A stretch of 35,710 nucleotides of DNA from Caulobacteraceae bacterium (GTDB lineage Bacteria > Pseudomonadota > Alphaproteobacteria > Caulobacterales > Caulobacteraceae): contig CANFKD010000010.1 of assembly GCA_947447115.1 (NCBI GenBank), positions 1 to 35,710 on the forward strand, given 5' to 3'. Position numbers and translations under genes: made by a program. Shown here piece after piece: positions 7,725-17,224 of this stretch. The first letter of the stretch is position 1, and each line of letters begins with the position of its first letter. The notes beneath the pieces were generated by a model. That model was not told the DNA's origin and did no database searches. It saw nothing but the letters and a program-made list of their open reading frames with translations.

Positions 7725-8459
7725 GTGGATAATGCAATGTATGTCGGACTGTCGCGCCAGATGACCTTGCGCCGTCAGATGGATGTCGTCGCCAACAATA
7801 TCGCCAACCAAGACACGGTCGGCTTTAAGGTTGAGCAACTGATCCTTGCCGAAGACCCGGAAAGCCCCGCTAAGACCCTTGGCGGACCTGCGCCGGTCAA
7901 GTTCGTGCTGGATACCGGCCTTGCGCGCGACTTTAGCCAAGGCGCGCTCCGCACCACGGGAAACAGCCTAGACATTGCCATTGAGGGCGAAGGCTTTTTC
8001 CAGATCGATACGGCTGACGGCCCGCGCTACACCCGCGATGGACGCTTTACGCTCGATGCCGGCAGCCGCCTGACCACTCAAAAGGGCGACCAGTTGGTCG
8101 GCGATGGCGGCGCGATCTTGGTCGACACCCAAAAGGGGCCGCTCAGCATCAGCAAGGACGGCATCATCAGCCAAGCCGGTCAGCGCATCGGAGCGCTTCG
8201 TCCGGTTCAATTTGCCTCGATGTCCAGCCTCGAAAAGACGGGCGACGGGCTCTATCGGAACACCTCAAATGTTCAGCCGACCCCGGCCACCACGGCCCAG
8301 ATGCATCAGGGGATGCTCGAAGGGTCGAACGTCAATGCCATCAAGGAAATCACCCAGATGATCGAGGTGAGCCGTGCCTATGAACGCATGGCCCGCCTCG
8401 TCGAACAGACCGCCAAGCTCTCCGAAGATGCCATCGCGCGCCTCGGCAAGTTGAGCTGA
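7725..8459 (+). CDS. flgF: Flagellar basal-body rod protein FlgF
   Basis: FlgF is a proximal rod subunit of the flagellar basal body. The GTG at 7725 is the start because it follows the RBS-like AAAGGGAG at 7711-7718, lies downstream of the sigma-54 promoter, and gives the expected MDNAMYVGLSRQMTLRRQMD N-terminus. An upstream TTG at 7641 in the same frame precedes the promoter and cannot be used from it. The protein is 244 residues, with the rod signature DVVANNIANQDTVGFK, the GEGFFQI loop, and the C-terminal NVNAIKEITQMIEVSRAYERM. It is followed 31 bases later by flgG. Confidence 0.95.
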   Translation: MDNAMYVGLSRQMTLRRQMDVVANNIANQDTVGFKVEQLILAEDPESPAKTLGGPAPVKFVLDTGLARDFSQGALRTTGNSLDIAIEGEGFFQIDTADGPRYTRDGRFTLDAGSRLTTQKGDQLVGDGGAILVDTQKGPLSISKDGIISQAGQRIGALRPVQFASMSSLEKTGDGLYRNTSNVQPTPATTAQMHQGMLEGSNVNAIKEITQMIEVSRAYERMARLVEQTAKLSEDAIARLGKLS

Positions 8460-8490
8460 ACCCCATGACCCACGATCAGGAATTGTCGCA

Positions 8491-9279
8491 ATGAGAGCTC
8501 TTCGCACCGCCGCTTCGGGCATGTCTGCCCAGCAGACCAACGTTGAAGTTATCTCCAACAACATCGCCAACATGAACACGATTGGCTTCAAGCGTCAGCG
8601 GGCAGAGTTTCAAGACCTGCTCTATCAGAACGTCGAGCGGATGGGCGCTCAGTCATCGGATACGGGCACCATCGTCCCGACCGGCATTCAGATCGGTTCA
8701 GGTGTTAAGGCCGGAGCCATCTACCGGATCACCGAGCAGGGCACGCCAACCTTGACCGGCAACAAGCTGGACATGGCTATCGATGGCAGAGGCTTTTTCC
8801 AGGTCCTAATGCCTTCGGGGGAAACCGGCTACACGCGGGCAGGCAACTTCTCCAAGAACGACCAAGGCCAGCTGGTGACCAAGGACGGCTATCTGGTTCA
8901 GCCCGCCATCACCATTCCGCAAAATGCGACCGACATTTCCATTTCCGCCAGCGGTCAGGTGCAGGTGGTTCAGCCGGGCGCGACCGCTCCGGTTTTGCTC
9001 GGCCAACTCCAATTGGCGACCTTCTTCAATGAGGCCGGTCTCGAAGCCATCGGCGGTAATATGTACCTTGAAAGCGGTGCCTCTGGCGCAGCCGTGATCG
9101 GCACACCCGGCGTCGAAGGGGTCGGCAAGATCATGCAGTCCTATACCGAGGCCTCAAACGTTGACGCGGTGACCGAAATCACCAGCCTGATCGTGGCCCA
9201 GCGCGCCTATGAGATGAACTCCAAGGTCATCACGACCAGCGACCAGATGCTGGCCGCCGCTTCACAGCTGAAGGGCTAG
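8491..9279 (+). CDS. flgG: Flagellar distal rod protein FlgG
   Basis: FlgG builds the distal rod that crosses the periplasm. The 262-residue length is exactly that of the family. The N-terminus MRALRTAASGMSAQQTNVEV with SNNIANMNTIGFKRQRAEFQDLLYQ, the IDGRGFFQV region and the C-terminal SNVDAVTEITSLIVAQRAYEMNSKVI are all canonical. An AGGAA-type ribosome site precedes the ATG. It is the second gene of the flgF-flgG-flgA-flgH operon, four bases before flgA. Confidence 0.97.
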   Translation: MRALRTAASGMSAQQTNVEVISNNIANMNTIGFKRQRAEFQDLLYQNVERMGAQSSDTGTIVPTGIQIGSGVKAGAIYRITEQGTPTLTGNKLDMAIDGRGFFQVLMPSGETGYTRAGNFSKNDQGQLVTKDGYLVQPAITIPQNATDISISASGQVQVVQPGATAPVLLGQLQLATFFNEAGLEAIGGNMYLESGASGAAVIGTPGVEGVGKIMQSYTEASNVDAVTEITSLIVAQRAYEMNSKVITTSDQMLAAASQLKG

Positions 9280-9283
9280 AGCC

Positions 9284-10087
9284 ATGCGCGCCGTTGCTAT
9301 CGCTTTCAGTCTCGCCGCCAGCTTGATCAGCAGTTCGGCCCTGGCCGGACAGCCGGTGACCTTGCGCAGCGAACTGGTGGACGGCAATGGCCAAGTCACC
9401 CTCAGCGACCTGTTCGACAATACCGGATCGGCCGGCAATGTGTTGGTCGCCAACGGCGCCGAGCCTGGCCGCAATCAGGTGCTCGATGCCACCCAAGTTC
9501 AGCGGATGGCACAGCGTTATGGCCTCGACTGGTCCAACAGCACGGGCCTGCGCCGTCTGATCGTCCGATCAGGGTTAGAGGCCGAACCAACAGCGCCAAC
9601 AGCACAGGCGGCTCGGCCCGCCGCGACCGCCCGCTCGGCCTCAGCCGCCATGACCGAAGTCTTGACCTACAGCCGCAGCCTGTCCTCGGGCGATATCATC
9701 CAAGCCGAAGACCTGACCTATAGCCAAGTGCTGGTTCAGGCCGTACCGAGCGATGCGCCGCGCAGTGCCGACGATGTGATTGGCCTGAGCGTTAAGCGTC
9801 CCCTGCGCACGGGCCAAGCCGTATCAGGCCGTGACCTTCTGGCCCCCTTGGTGATCCACCGTGATGACCTGGTCCAAGTCACCTATCGTGACGGCAGCAT
9901 TGTTCTGAGCCTTGAGGCCAAGGCCATGGGCAATGCCGCTGTGGGCGAGCTTTTCACCCTCCAAAATACCAGCTCCAAAAAATCCATCGAAGCGGTGGCG
10001 ACCGGTCCGGGCAAGGCCTTAACCGGTCCTGAAGCTGCCCAAGTTCGCCGCGAGTCAACCTCACGCCGGTTGGCTTTCGCCCAATGA
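9284..10087 (+). CDS. flgA: Flagella basal body P-ring formation protein FlgA
   Basis: FlgA is a periplasmic chaperone for P-ring (FlgI) assembly. The 267-residue protein has a signal peptide ending near SSSALA-G, a variable N-terminal half, and a conserved C-terminal SAF-type domain with VLTYSRSLSSGDIIQAEDLTY, VKRPLRTGQAVSGRDLLAP and LVQVTYRDGSIVLSLEAKAMGNAAVGELFTLQN. The gene for its client, flgI, is not in the window. Its stop codon overlaps an ATG in the flgH frame (ATGA). Confidence 0.93.
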   Translation: MRAVAIAFSLAASLISSSALAGQPVTLRSELVDGNGQVTLSDLFDNTGSAGNVLVANGAEPGRNQVLDATQVQRMAQRYGLDWSNSTGLRRLIVRSGLEAEPTAPTAQAARPAATARSASAAMTEVLTYSRSLSSGDIIQAEDLTYSQVLVQAVPSDAPRSADDVIGLSVKRPLRTGQAVSGRDLLAPLVIHRDDLVQVTYRDGSIVLSLEAKAMGNAAVGELFTLQNTSSKKSIEAVATGPGKALTGPEAAQVRRESTSRRLAFAQ

Positions 10088-10110
10088 TCCTGACTAAGCG
10101 AGTTCATCCG

Positions 10111-10854
10111 ATGACATCTGCAAAAACGCTTCGTTCGCTACTCGTCCTTATGGCTCTGCCCATGGCGGCCTGCTCAACAGTGACGAGTGCCGTCCGAGGG
10201 CCTGAGATGGCCCCGATGGGCTATCCCGCCCAGTTGGTGCCACAATATCAACAGGTTATGATGCAGCCGACCTCGCGTGAAACAGGACCGGCCTCGGCCA
10301 ATTCCTTGTGGCGCAACGGGGCGAGAGCCTTCTTTATTGACCAGCGCGCCAGCCGGATCGGCGATATCCTCACCGTCCAGATCGAGATCGACGACAGCGC
10401 GGATGTGTCCAACGCAACCGACCGGGCGCGCAACAGTACGACAACGGGCCAGATTGGTGGGCTGTTTGGGCTTCAATCTTCGATCGGACGGCTATTGCCA
10501 CCGGGCTTCGATGCCGAACCGGGTCTAAACTTTGGTGGCACGACCACCGGATCGGGCAGTGGCTCGGTCAAGCGGCAGGAAAAGATCTCCCTCACCGTCG
10601 CCGCTCTGGTCTCTCAGGTCCTGCCCAATGGCAATATGATCATTCAGGGCCGCCAAGAGGTTCGCACCAATGGCGAGGTGCGTGAACTGACCGTTGCCGG
10701 GATCGTGCGTCCCGAGGACATCACCTCGACCAACACCATCAAGCACACGCAAATTGCCGAGGCGCGTATCTCGTACGGTGGCCGCGGCGATATCAGCCGT
10801 ATGCAAAAGACCCCCGCAGGACAGGCTCTGATCGAGACCTTCTCGCCCTTTTAA
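10111..10854 (+). CDS. flgH: Flagellar basal body L-ring protein FlgH
   Basis: FlgH forms the outer-membrane L-ring. The start at 10111 gives a lipoprotein signal (MTSAKTLRSLLVLMALPMAAC) with the lipidated cysteine at residue 21; an upstream ATG at 10084 overlaps the flgA stop and would add nine residues before the signal peptide, so it is possible but less likely. Family patterns include SLWRNGARAFFIDQRASRIGDILTVQI, the SVKRQEKISLTVAALVSQVLPNGN region and RPEDITSTNTIKHTQIAEARISYGGRG. It ends the operon; no hairpin terminator is seen in the 15 bases before the next gene. Confidence 0.95.
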   Translation: MTSAKTLRSLLVLMALPMAACSTVTSAVRGPEMAPMGYPAQLVPQYQQVMMQPTSRETGPASANSLWRNGARAFFIDQRASRIGDILTVQIEIDDSADVSNATDRARNSTTTGQIGGLFGLQSSIGRLLPPGFDAEPGLNFGGTTTGSGSGSVKRQEKISLTVAALVSQVLPNGNMIIQGRQEVRTNGEVRELTVAGIVRPEDITSTNTIKHTQIAEARISYGGRGDISRMQKTPAGQALIETFSPF

Positions 10855-10869
10855 ACAGGGAAAGGCAGT

Positions 10870-11343
10870 ATGGACGCAGACCCCACGTTCTGGATCCAAC
10901 CTGATGATCTGAGCAGCAATCAAACCCGCGCCCTGCTGCGCTTTCATCTCGAACAGATGCATGCGAATTCACCCGCTGAAGGTGTCTTCGCGCTCGATTT
11001 GGCAGGCCTGATGCAACCCAATATCGAGGTTTGGTCCGTCTGGTCTGGAGATCAGATTGCAGGTATTGGGGCGCTTAAAAACCATGACGGCCAGTTTGGT
11101 GAAATCAAGTCGATGCGGACTCACTCTGATTTCCTGCGCCGCGGAGTCGCAGCACGGCTGCTGGACCATGTAATCAAGGCGGCCTTTCAGTGCGGGCTGA
11201 AGCGTATCAGTCTAGAGACAGGCACCGGGCCAGCATTCGATCCGGCCATCCGCCTCTATCTCAAGCGCGGATTTATCCAAGGCGACGCTTTTGGCGACTA
11301 TAAACCGGGGCCATTCAACCAGTTTTTCCATCTGGACACCTAA
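10870..11343 (+). CDS. GNAT-family N-acetyltransferase
   Basis: This 157-residue protein has the GNAT fold: beta strands around IAGIGALKNHDGQFGEIKSMRT, the acetyl-CoA loop RRGVAARLLDHVIKAA, and the late LETGTGPAFDPAIRLYLKRGF motif with YKPGPFNQFF near the end. This resembles YsnE/PhnO-like small acetyltransferases; the substrate cannot be read from the sequence. It lies 15 bases after flgH but is not a flagellar gene by content, and may be read through from that operon. GAAAGGCAG before the ATG is a possible ribosome site. Confidence 0.85.
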   Translation: MDADPTFWIQPDDLSSNQTRALLRFHLEQMHANSPAEGVFALDLAGLMQPNIEVWSVWSGDQIAGIGALKNHDGQFGEIKSMRTHSDFLRRGVAARLLDHVIKAAFQCGLKRISLETGTGPAFDPAIRLYLKRGFIQGDAFGDYKPGPFNQFFHLDT

Positions 11344-11418
11344 CAGGTCCCCCTCACCAATAAGCGCTTGATCGAGATAGGCTTGAGGCCAGCAGATTAC
11401 CCCTGCTAGCATAGGCCC

Positions 11419-12339
11419 ATGACCCTTGCGCTCTACTCCCATGCTGACATGGAGCACCATCAACCCGGCCCCGGCCATCCTGAGCGTTCTCAGCGCTTGG
11501 GGGCCGTGCTCGATGCCTTGGCAGATGCGTCGGACTTAAGCCTACTGCGGCGCGAAGCCAGCCTTGCGTCTTTGGAGGATTTGCAACGGGTTCATCCCCG
11601 CGCCCATCTGGATCGCCTGATCGCCGCCTCGCCCGATCAAGGCCTGCACGAGCTAGACCCTGACACGTTCCTATCGCCGGGCAGTGTCGCGGCAGCGCAG
11701 CGCGCGGCGGGCGCCGTGATCGATGCGGTCAGAGGCGTGGTCAATGGCGATCATGACCGGGCCTTCTGCGCTGTCCGTCCACCGGGCCACCATGCAGAAC
11801 CGGGCACCGCCATGGGCTTTTGCGTCTTTAGCAATGTGGCCGTCGCTGCGCGGGTGGCCTAGAGCCTTGGCGTCGCCCGCATCGCCATCGTCGATTTTGA
11901 TGTCCATCACGGCAACGGCACCCAAGCTGTGGTGGAACGTGACGCCAGTCTGTTTCTCGCCTCGATCCATCAGGCCCCGCTCTATCCCGGCACCGGCGAT
12001 CCGTCCGAGACGGGGGTTGGCAATGTCGTCAACAGCACTGTGCCGCCCCATGCTCCAAGGTCTCAATGGCAAAAGCGCTTTGAAAGCATGATGCCCGCCT
12101 TGGATGATTTCGCGCCTGACCTCATTTTGATCTCAGCGGGGTTTGACGCCCACGCGCGAGACCCCCTTGGCGGGCAGTCCCTGCAAGCCGAAGATTATGC
12201 TTGGGCGACCCGCGCCATCTTAACCGTCGCGCGGCGTCATTGTGCAGGGCGGGTTGTGTCGTCGCTCGAGGGCGGGTACGACCTAGAGGCTTTGGGGCAA
12301 TCAGCATTGGCGCATGTCCGCGCCTTGCAGGAGGGGTGA
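11419..12339 (+). pseudogene. Histone-deacetylase-family amidohydrolase, interrupted by an in-frame amber codon
   Basis: One reading frame encodes a full-length (about 306 codons) class II HDAC/acetylpolyamine amidohydrolase-type protein, except for TAG at 11860-11862 (codon 148). Before it lie HPERSQRL and the active-site RPPGHHAEP (His124-His125). After it, in the same frame, lie the zinc-binding IVDFDVHHGNG (Asp161, His163), SAGFDAH (Asp243) and EGGYDLEAL. Family members normally run uninterrupted here, and CAG, AAG or GAG to TAG would be a single base change. No frameshift is present and both halves keep all key residues, which suggests a recent mutation, a sequencing error or read-through. 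If real, the 147-residue product lacks the zinc ligands. Confidence 0.85.
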
Positions 12340-12381
12340 AGTCTTAGATCGCGAATCTCGTCGTTCTAAGAGCACAGCAAA

Positions 12382-13014
12382 ATGGCTACTGAACCGTCGC
12401 CGAACCCGTCTGACCTGCCAACCGCCCGTTCGGGTGCGAGTGCGCCCGTGCGCATCGTCTTGGCCCGACATGGTGAGCCCGCCCTGTCGCGAAAGATCAA
12501 ACTGCCTCCCAAGGGCTATCTGTCCTGGTGGGCGAAATATGAAGAGGGCAGCCTGAAGGCGGGGCAGACGCCTCCGGCCGACTTGGTTGCCATCGGCAAA
12601 GCGGCAGACGTCATCATCGCCTCCACCCGCCCCCGCGCGATAGAGAGCGCCCAGGCGGTTTGTGATGGCCGGGCCTTTAGCTCTGACGCCCTGTTCATCG
12701 AAGCGCCCCTTCCCCCGCCACCCTTTCCAAGCATTGTGCGCTTGTCGCCGAGACATTGGGGATTTCTGTCGCGCTTCTGGTGGTGGTTTTTCAACAATCA
12801 CGCGGGCCAAGAAAGCCGTGCCGAGGCGACCGTTCGCGCCGTTGAAGCTGCGCGGCAGTTGAGCGAAATGGGCGATCAGGGCCGTAGCGTTCTGGTCGTC
12901 GCCCACGGATTCTTTAACGAAATGATCGGTCTGGAATTGAAACGTCTGGGCTGGAAGTTGGTCAAGGATCAGGGCTACAACTACTGGGCCCAAAAGCACT
13001 TTGTTCGGCGCTAA
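12382..13014 (+). CDS. Histidine phosphatase (phosphoglycerate mutase-like) family protein
   Basis: The 210-residue protein has the branch-2-type catalytic RHG motif in VRIVLARHGEPA (about residues 28-39), a second catalytic block ADVIIASTRPRAIESAQAV, and the late SVLVVAHGFFNEMIG histidine. The insert PPPPFPSIVRLSPRHWGFLSRFWWWFFNNHAG, rich in Trp and Phe, is characteristic of an alphaproteobacterial subgroup and gives no clue to the substrate. It probably removes phosphate from a small metabolite or protein. It follows the interrupted deacetylase gene by 42 bases. Confidence 0.85.
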   Translation: MATEPSPNPSDLPTARSGASAPVRIVLARHGEPALSRKIKLPPKGYLSWWAKYEEGSLKAGQTPPADLVAIGKAADVIIASTRPRAIESAQAVCDGRAFSSDALFIEAPLPPPPFPSIVRLSPRHWGFLSRFWWWFFNNHAGQESRAEATVRAVEAARQLSEMGDQGRSVLVVAHGFFNEMIGLELKRLGWKLVKDQGYNYWAQKHFVRR

Positions 13015-13071
13015 GCTTGAACCGACAGACGACCATTGCCCCGAGGGTGATGGATTAGGACCGGAGACCGC

Positions 13072-13314
13072 ATGACCACCGCCACTGACATCGCCGCCCT
13101 CAGCTTCGAACAGGCCCTCGCCGAGTTGGAAAAGATCGTCGCGGAACTGGAATCCGGTCAGGCGCCGCTCGAGCGTTCAATCGAGGTCTATGAGCGCGGT
13201 GCCGCGCTTAAAGCCCATTGCGAAGCCAAGCTTGAAGCGGCGCGCCTGCGGGTCGAAAAGATTGTTGTCGGTGCTCAAGGTGCCGTGGGCTCAGAGCCCG
13301 CCGAATTTAACTAG
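13072..13314 (+). CDS. xseB: Exodeoxyribonuclease VII small subunit
   Basis: XseB pairs with XseA to form exonuclease VII, which degrades single-stranded DNA. The 80-residue protein has the full family pattern: [53 protein letters not shown]. The gene begins the xseB-csaA-ispA-dxs run; xseB next to ispA and dxs is a widely conserved order. The xseA gene is not in the window. Confidence 0.95.
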   Translation: MTTATDIAALSFEQALAELEKIVAELESGQAPLERSIEVYERGAALKAHCEAKLEAARLRVEKIVVGAQGAVGSEPAEFN

Positions 13315-13322
13315 AGCCCGGC

Positions 13323-13673
13323 ATGACCGCCGCTGCGCCCATCATCACCATCGACGATTTCGACCGCGTGGATATCCGTGTCGGCACGATCCTGAAGGCC
13401 GAGCCCTTTCCTGAGGCGCGCAAGCCCGCTTTCAAGCTGACCATCGATTTTGGCCCAGCGATTGGCATCAAGCGGTCGTCGGCTCAAATTACCCAGCACT
13501 ATGTGATTGACGAACTGATCGGTCGACGCGTCGCTGCTGTGGTCAATTTCGCGCCGCGCCAGATTGGGCCCTTCATGTCAGAGGTGCTCTGCCTTGGTTT
13601 CCCAGACCCCCACGGCCATGTGGTTCTCGTCGACGTTGATCGCGCCGTTCCCAACGGGGGGCGTCTGTTTTGA
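13323..13673 (+). CDS. CsaA-like tRNA-binding protein
   Basis: This 116-residue protein is a stand-alone OB-fold tRNA-binding domain, like CsaA and the C-terminal part of methionyl-tRNA synthetase. Visible motifs are [37 protein letters not shown], and [25 protein letters not shown]. CsaA has been described as a chaperone-like protein that binds tRNA. It sits 8 bases after xseB, and its stop overlaps the ispA start. The insertion of a csaA homologue between xseB and ispA is less usual. Confidence 0.92.
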   Translation: MTAAAPIITIDDFDRVDIRVGTILKAEPFPEARKPAFKLTIDFGPAIGIKRSSAQITQHYVIDELIGRRVAAVVNFAPRQIGPFMSEVLCLGFPDPHGHVVLVDVDRAVPNGGRLF

Positions 13674-14572
13674 GTTCCGCCCCTGATGCCCTAGACCTGC
13701 GCGACCGGATTGCGCGCGCCGCAGATCTTGTGACCGTCGCGCTGGATGAGTTGCTGCCGCGCTCGGATGGGCCAGAGCAGCGGCTGATGGAGGCGATGCG
13801 CTATGCCGCCCTTGGTCCGGGCAAGCGCTTACGGCCCTTCTTCGCGCTCGAAGCAGCCAAGATGTTTGACCTCGACGAGCGTCCGGTTCTTCGCGCCGCC
13901 TGCGCGCTTGAATCTATCCACGCCTATAGTCTGGTCCATGACGACCTGCCCTGCATGGATGATGACGATCTGCGTCGAGGCCGGCCCACCGTCCATAAGG
14001 CCTATGATGAGGCCACCGCTGTCTTGGTCGGCGACGCGCTACAGTCTGTCGCATTTGAGATTATGGCCCATCCCGATACGCACGAGGACGGCAATATTCG
14101 GGCCCAACTGCTCTATCGGCTCGCCGTCGCCTCGGGGGCTACCGGCATGGCCGGTGGTCAGATGATCGACATTTTGGGTGTGCCCGATGATCTGGGGACC
14201 GCAGCACGGATGCAGCGGCTAAAGACCGGCGCGCTCATCACCTATGCCTTTGAAATACCTCTGATCTTGGCCCGCGCGGGCGACAAGGAACAGCATGCCC
14301 TGCTGGGCTTTGCCCATGATTTGGGTCTCGCCTATCAGATTGTCGACGACCTTCTTGACGCCGAAGGAGAGGCCGAACTGCTCGGCAAGGCGGCAGGCGG
14401 CAAGGACGCGGCCAAGGGCAAGGCCAACTTTGTTACCCTTTTGGGCCTCGAACCGGCCCGCGAGCGCGTACAGATGCTGGCCGATCAGGCCCGCGCACAC
14501 CTTGCCCCCTTCGGTAATCGCGCCAAATTTCTAAAGGACAGCGTCGATTTCGTGCTAGATCGTCGCTCCTGA
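13670..14572 (+). CDS. ispA: Polyprenyl (farnesyl) diphosphate synthase
   Basis: IspA condenses IPP with DMAPP and GPP to make farnesyl diphosphate. The 300-residue protein contains the first Asp-rich motif in [20 protein letters not shown], the basic GKRLRPF, and the second Asp motif YQIVDDLLD. The start is a TTG at 13670 overlapping the TGA of the csaA-like gene (TTGA), so translation is probably coupled; no better ATG exists nearby. Followed by dxs, which supplies the same pathway. Confidence 0.95.
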   Translation: MSSAPDALDLRDRIARAADLVTVALDELLPRSDGPEQRLMEAMRYAALGPGKRLRPFFALEAAKMFDLDERPVLRAACALESIHAYSLVHDDLPCMDDDDLRRGRPTVHKAYDEATAVLVGDALQSVAFEIMAHPDTHEDGNIRAQLLYRLAVASGATGMAGGQMIDILGVPDDLGTAARMQRLKTGALITYAFEIPLILARAGDKEQHALLGFAHDLGLAYQIVDDLLDAEGEAELLGKAAGGKDAAKGKANFVTLLGLEPARERVQMLADQARAHLAPFGNRAKFLKDSVDFVLDRRS

Positions 14573-14628
14573 CCGTCTGTATGGCTCTCAATTTTCTGTA
14601 AGGATCGGACCCTAAGTCCGAACGCATC

Positions 14629-16542
14629 ATGGTTTCCAACACGCCTCTTCTCGACACTGTGACCATGCCTGCGGACACGCGCGGTATGACGCTTGGCCAG
14701 CTTCGTCAGTTGGCCGATGAGGTGCGGGCAGAGATGATCGACGCGGTATCGACCACGGGCGGCCATCTGGGCGCGGGCCTTGGCGTGGTTGAGCTGACCG
14801 TTGCCCTGCACCATGTGTTCGAGACCCCTCGTGACATCCTGATCTGGGACGTGGGCCATCAGGCCTATCCGCACAAGATCCTGACCGGACGCCGGGACCG
14901 GATGCGCACCCTGCGCCAAGGCGGCGGCCTGTCGGGTTTCACCAAGCGGGCCGAGAGCGAGTATGATGCTTTCGGCGCGGCCCACGCAGCAACCTCGATC
15001 TCAGCCGCCCTTGGCTTCTGCGCCGCCCGCGACCAGCGCGGCGACAATAATAAGGTCATCGCGGTTATCGGTGATGGCTCGATGAGCGCGGGCATGGCCT
15101 ATGAGGCGATGAACAATGCCGCCGAGACAACCAAGCAGTTGATTGTGGTCCTCAACGACAATGACATGTCGATCGCGCCTCCCGTCGGCGGCATGAGCGC
15201 CTATATGGCCAGGCTTGTTTCAGGTGGCGGCTATCAGTCCCTGCGCAAGCTCGGCAAGACCATGGCCGGAGCCCTGCCCAAGCCCCTGCAAGAGGCGGCG
15301 CGAAAGGCTGAGGAATTTGCCCGTGGCATGGTCACTGGCGGCACATTCTTCGAAGAGCTCGGCTTCTATTATATAGGCCCGATTGATGGACACGATCTGG
15401 ATAACCTGATCCAAGTTCTGAAAAATGCCAAAGAGTTCAATGATCGCCCGGTCTTGGTTCACGTTGTGACGCAAAAGGGCAAGGGCTATGCCCCGGCTGA
15501 AAATGCCGCCGACAAGTATCATGGCGTGGTCAAGTTCGATGTCGTGACCGGCAAGCAGGCCAAGACCCCGGCCGCCACGCCCAGCTACACCAAGGTCTTT
15601 GCGACCGAACTGATCAAGCAGGCTGAGCGCGATGATCGCATCGTCGCCATCACCGCCGCCATGCCCTCCGGTACCGGCCTTGATCTCTTTGGTCAGCGCT
15701 TCCCGGACCGCACTTACGACGTTGGAATCGCCGAGCAGCATGCGGTGACCTTTGCTGCCGGTCTGGCCGCCGATGGCATGAAGCCCTTTGCCGCGATCTA
15801 CTCGACCTTCCTTCAGCGCGGCTATGATCAGGTCGTGCATGATGTGGCAATTCAGGGTCTGCCCGTGCGCTTTGCCATCGACCGCGCCGGACTGGTCGGG
15901 GCTGATGGTCCAACCCATGCCGGATCTTTTGATGTTGGCTTCCTCGGCGCCCTGCCCGGTTTTGTCGTCATGGCAGCTGCGGACGAGAACGAGTTGGCCC
16001 GGATGGTGGCGACCAGCGCCGCCATCGATGACCGTCCCAGCGCCTTTCGCTATCCCCGCGGCGACGGCACCGGGGTCGGGGTTCCTGACTTCGCTGAACC
16101 GCTAGAGATCGGCAAGGGCCGCATTCTGCGAGAAGGCAATGCGCTGGCGATCCTTTCCCTAGGCACGCGACTGGCCGAGGCCCTTCATGCCGCAGACATC
16201 TTGGCCGCCCATGGCTTGACCGCCACGGTCGCAGATGCCCGCTTTGCCAAGCCGCTCGACGAAGAGATGATCCTGCGCCTTGCTCGCGAGCATGAGTGCC
16301 TAATTACCATCGAGGAGGGCTCTGTCGGCGGCTTCGGGGCCTTTGTGCTGCAGATGTTGGCCGAACGCGGGGCCCTGGACCGAGGCCTGAAGGTTCGCAC
16401 CCTGACCCTGCCCGATATTTTCCAAGATCAGGACAGGCCTGAGGTCATGTATGCGCAGGCCAACCTCGATGCAGAGGCGATTGTTCGCACGGCTCTCAAA
16501 GCGCTAGGCGTCGATCAGGCAACCGCCAACCTTCGGGCTTAG
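14629..16542 (+). CDS. dxs: 1-deoxy-D-xylulose-5-phosphate synthase
   Basis: Dxs joins pyruvate and glyceraldehyde 3-phosphate using thiamine diphosphate, the first step of the MEP isoprenoid pathway. The 637-residue length is typical. The N-terminal [15 protein letters not shown], the thiamine motif [17 protein letters not shown], then [44 protein letters not shown] and [15 protein letters not shown] are all intact. It lies 56 bases after ispA; the gap contains a small CGGAC/GTCCG hairpin. Confidence 0.98.
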   Translation: MVSNTPLLDTVTMPADTRGMTLGQLRQLADEVRAEMIDAVSTTGGHLGAGLGVVELTVALHHVFETPRDILIWDVGHQAYPHKILTGRRDRMRTLRQGGGLSGFTKRAESEYDAFGAAHAATSISAALGFCAARDQRGDNNKVIAVIGDGSMSAGMAYEAMNNAAETTKQLIVVLNDNDMSIAPPVGGMSAYMARLVSGGGYQSLRKLGKTMAGALPKPLQEAARKAEEFARGMVTGGTFFEELGFYYIGPIDGHDLDNLIQVLKNAKEFNDRPVLVHVVTQKGKGYAPAENAADKYHGVVKFDVVTGKQAKTPAATPSYTKVFATELIKQAERDDRIVAITAAMPSGTGLDLFGQRFPDRTYDVGIAEQHAVTFAAGLAADGMKPFAAIYSTFLQRGYDQVVHDVAIQGLPVRFAIDRAGLVGADGPTHAGSFDVGFLGALPGFVVMAAADENELARMVATSAAIDDRPSAFRYPRGDGTGVGVPDFAEPLEIGKGRILREGNALAILSLGTRLAEALHAADILAAHGLTATVADARFAKPLDEEMILRLAREHECLITIEEGSVGGFGAFVLQMLAERGALDRGLKVRTLTLPDIFQDQDRPEVMYAQANLDAEAIVRTALKALGVDQATANLRA

Positions 16543-16549
16543 GTCAGCC

Positions 16550-17053
16550 ATGATCACGATCCGATTGGCAACAGTCGATGACGCCGCCGCTCTGGAATCG
16601 GTGGGTCGCGAGACCTTTACGGAGACCTTTGGCCATCTCTATCCGCCCATGGACCTGAAGGCCTTTTTGGACAGCGCCCATCTGGCCGAAAACTATCGCG
16701 CTTGGATCGCGTCGGAAGCTTACGGCGTATGGATCGCCGAGCAGGACGGTCAAGCTGTCGGCTATGCCGTCGCAGGGACCTGCGACCTGCCCCATCCAGA
16801 CGTGACCCCGGCCTGCGGCGAGCTGAAACGCATCTATCTGCTCAACCGCGCGCAGAACGGTGGGGCTGGCACCCGCCTCATGACCGCCTGTTTCGATTGG
16901 CTCGTAAAGCCGGGTCGTCGCCTTTGGATCGGTGTCTGGTCGGAGAACTATGGTGCCCAGCGGCTCTATGGGCGCCACGGCTTTACCAAGGTCGGCGAAT
17001 ATGAATTCCCCGTCGGTGAAGTCCGGGACCGAGAATTCATCCTCAGCCGGTAA
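16550..17053 (+). CDS. GNAT-family N-acetyltransferase
   Basis: The 167-residue protein has the GNAT pattern: ITIRLATVDDAAALESVGRETFTETFGHLY at the N-terminus, a central GELKRIYLLNRAQNGGAGTRLMTACFDWL acetyl-CoA block, and WIGVWSENYGAQRLYGRHGFTKVGEYEFPVG near the end. It resembles PaiA-like or general small-molecule acetyltransferases. The gene starts 7 bases after the dxs stop and is probably co-transcribed, but the substrate is unknown. Confidence 0.9.
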   Translation: MITIRLATVDDAAALESVGRETFTETFGHLYPPMDLKAFLDSAHLAENYRAWIASEAYGVWIAEQDGQAVGYAVAGTCDLPHPDVTPACGELKRIYLLNRAQNGGAGTRLMTACFDWLVKPGRRLWIGVWSENYGAQRLYGRHGFTKVGEYEFPVGEVRDREFILSR

Positions 17054-17121
17054 TCTTATTTAAAGTAGTGATGATAATTATATAACCCAAAGTCACAGTT
17101 AGAGATTTACACCCCCGTTTT

Positions 17122-17135
17122 GTGTCACGTAACAC
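17122..17135. promoter_or_regulatory. Near-palindrome upstream of the recombinase-like gene
   Basis: GTGTCACGTAACAC is a 14-base palindrome with one mismatched pair. It lies in an AT-rich 170-base gap (17054-17224), about 90 bases before the start of the recombinase-like HTH protein, where an operator could stand. No regulator is identified. Confidence 0.25.
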
Positions 17136-17224
17136 TGTCTTGGCTGAACAACAGCCATCAGGGTCGCGACGCCGTAACATCGGTAGACTTGCGACCTGAC
17201 GATCATCATCGGGGCTCGATCGCT

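Noticed and set aside
12301-12999. 232-codon minus-strand frame opposite the histidine phosphatase
   Set aside because: Antisense shadow of a gene with clear RHG motifs; no homology seen.
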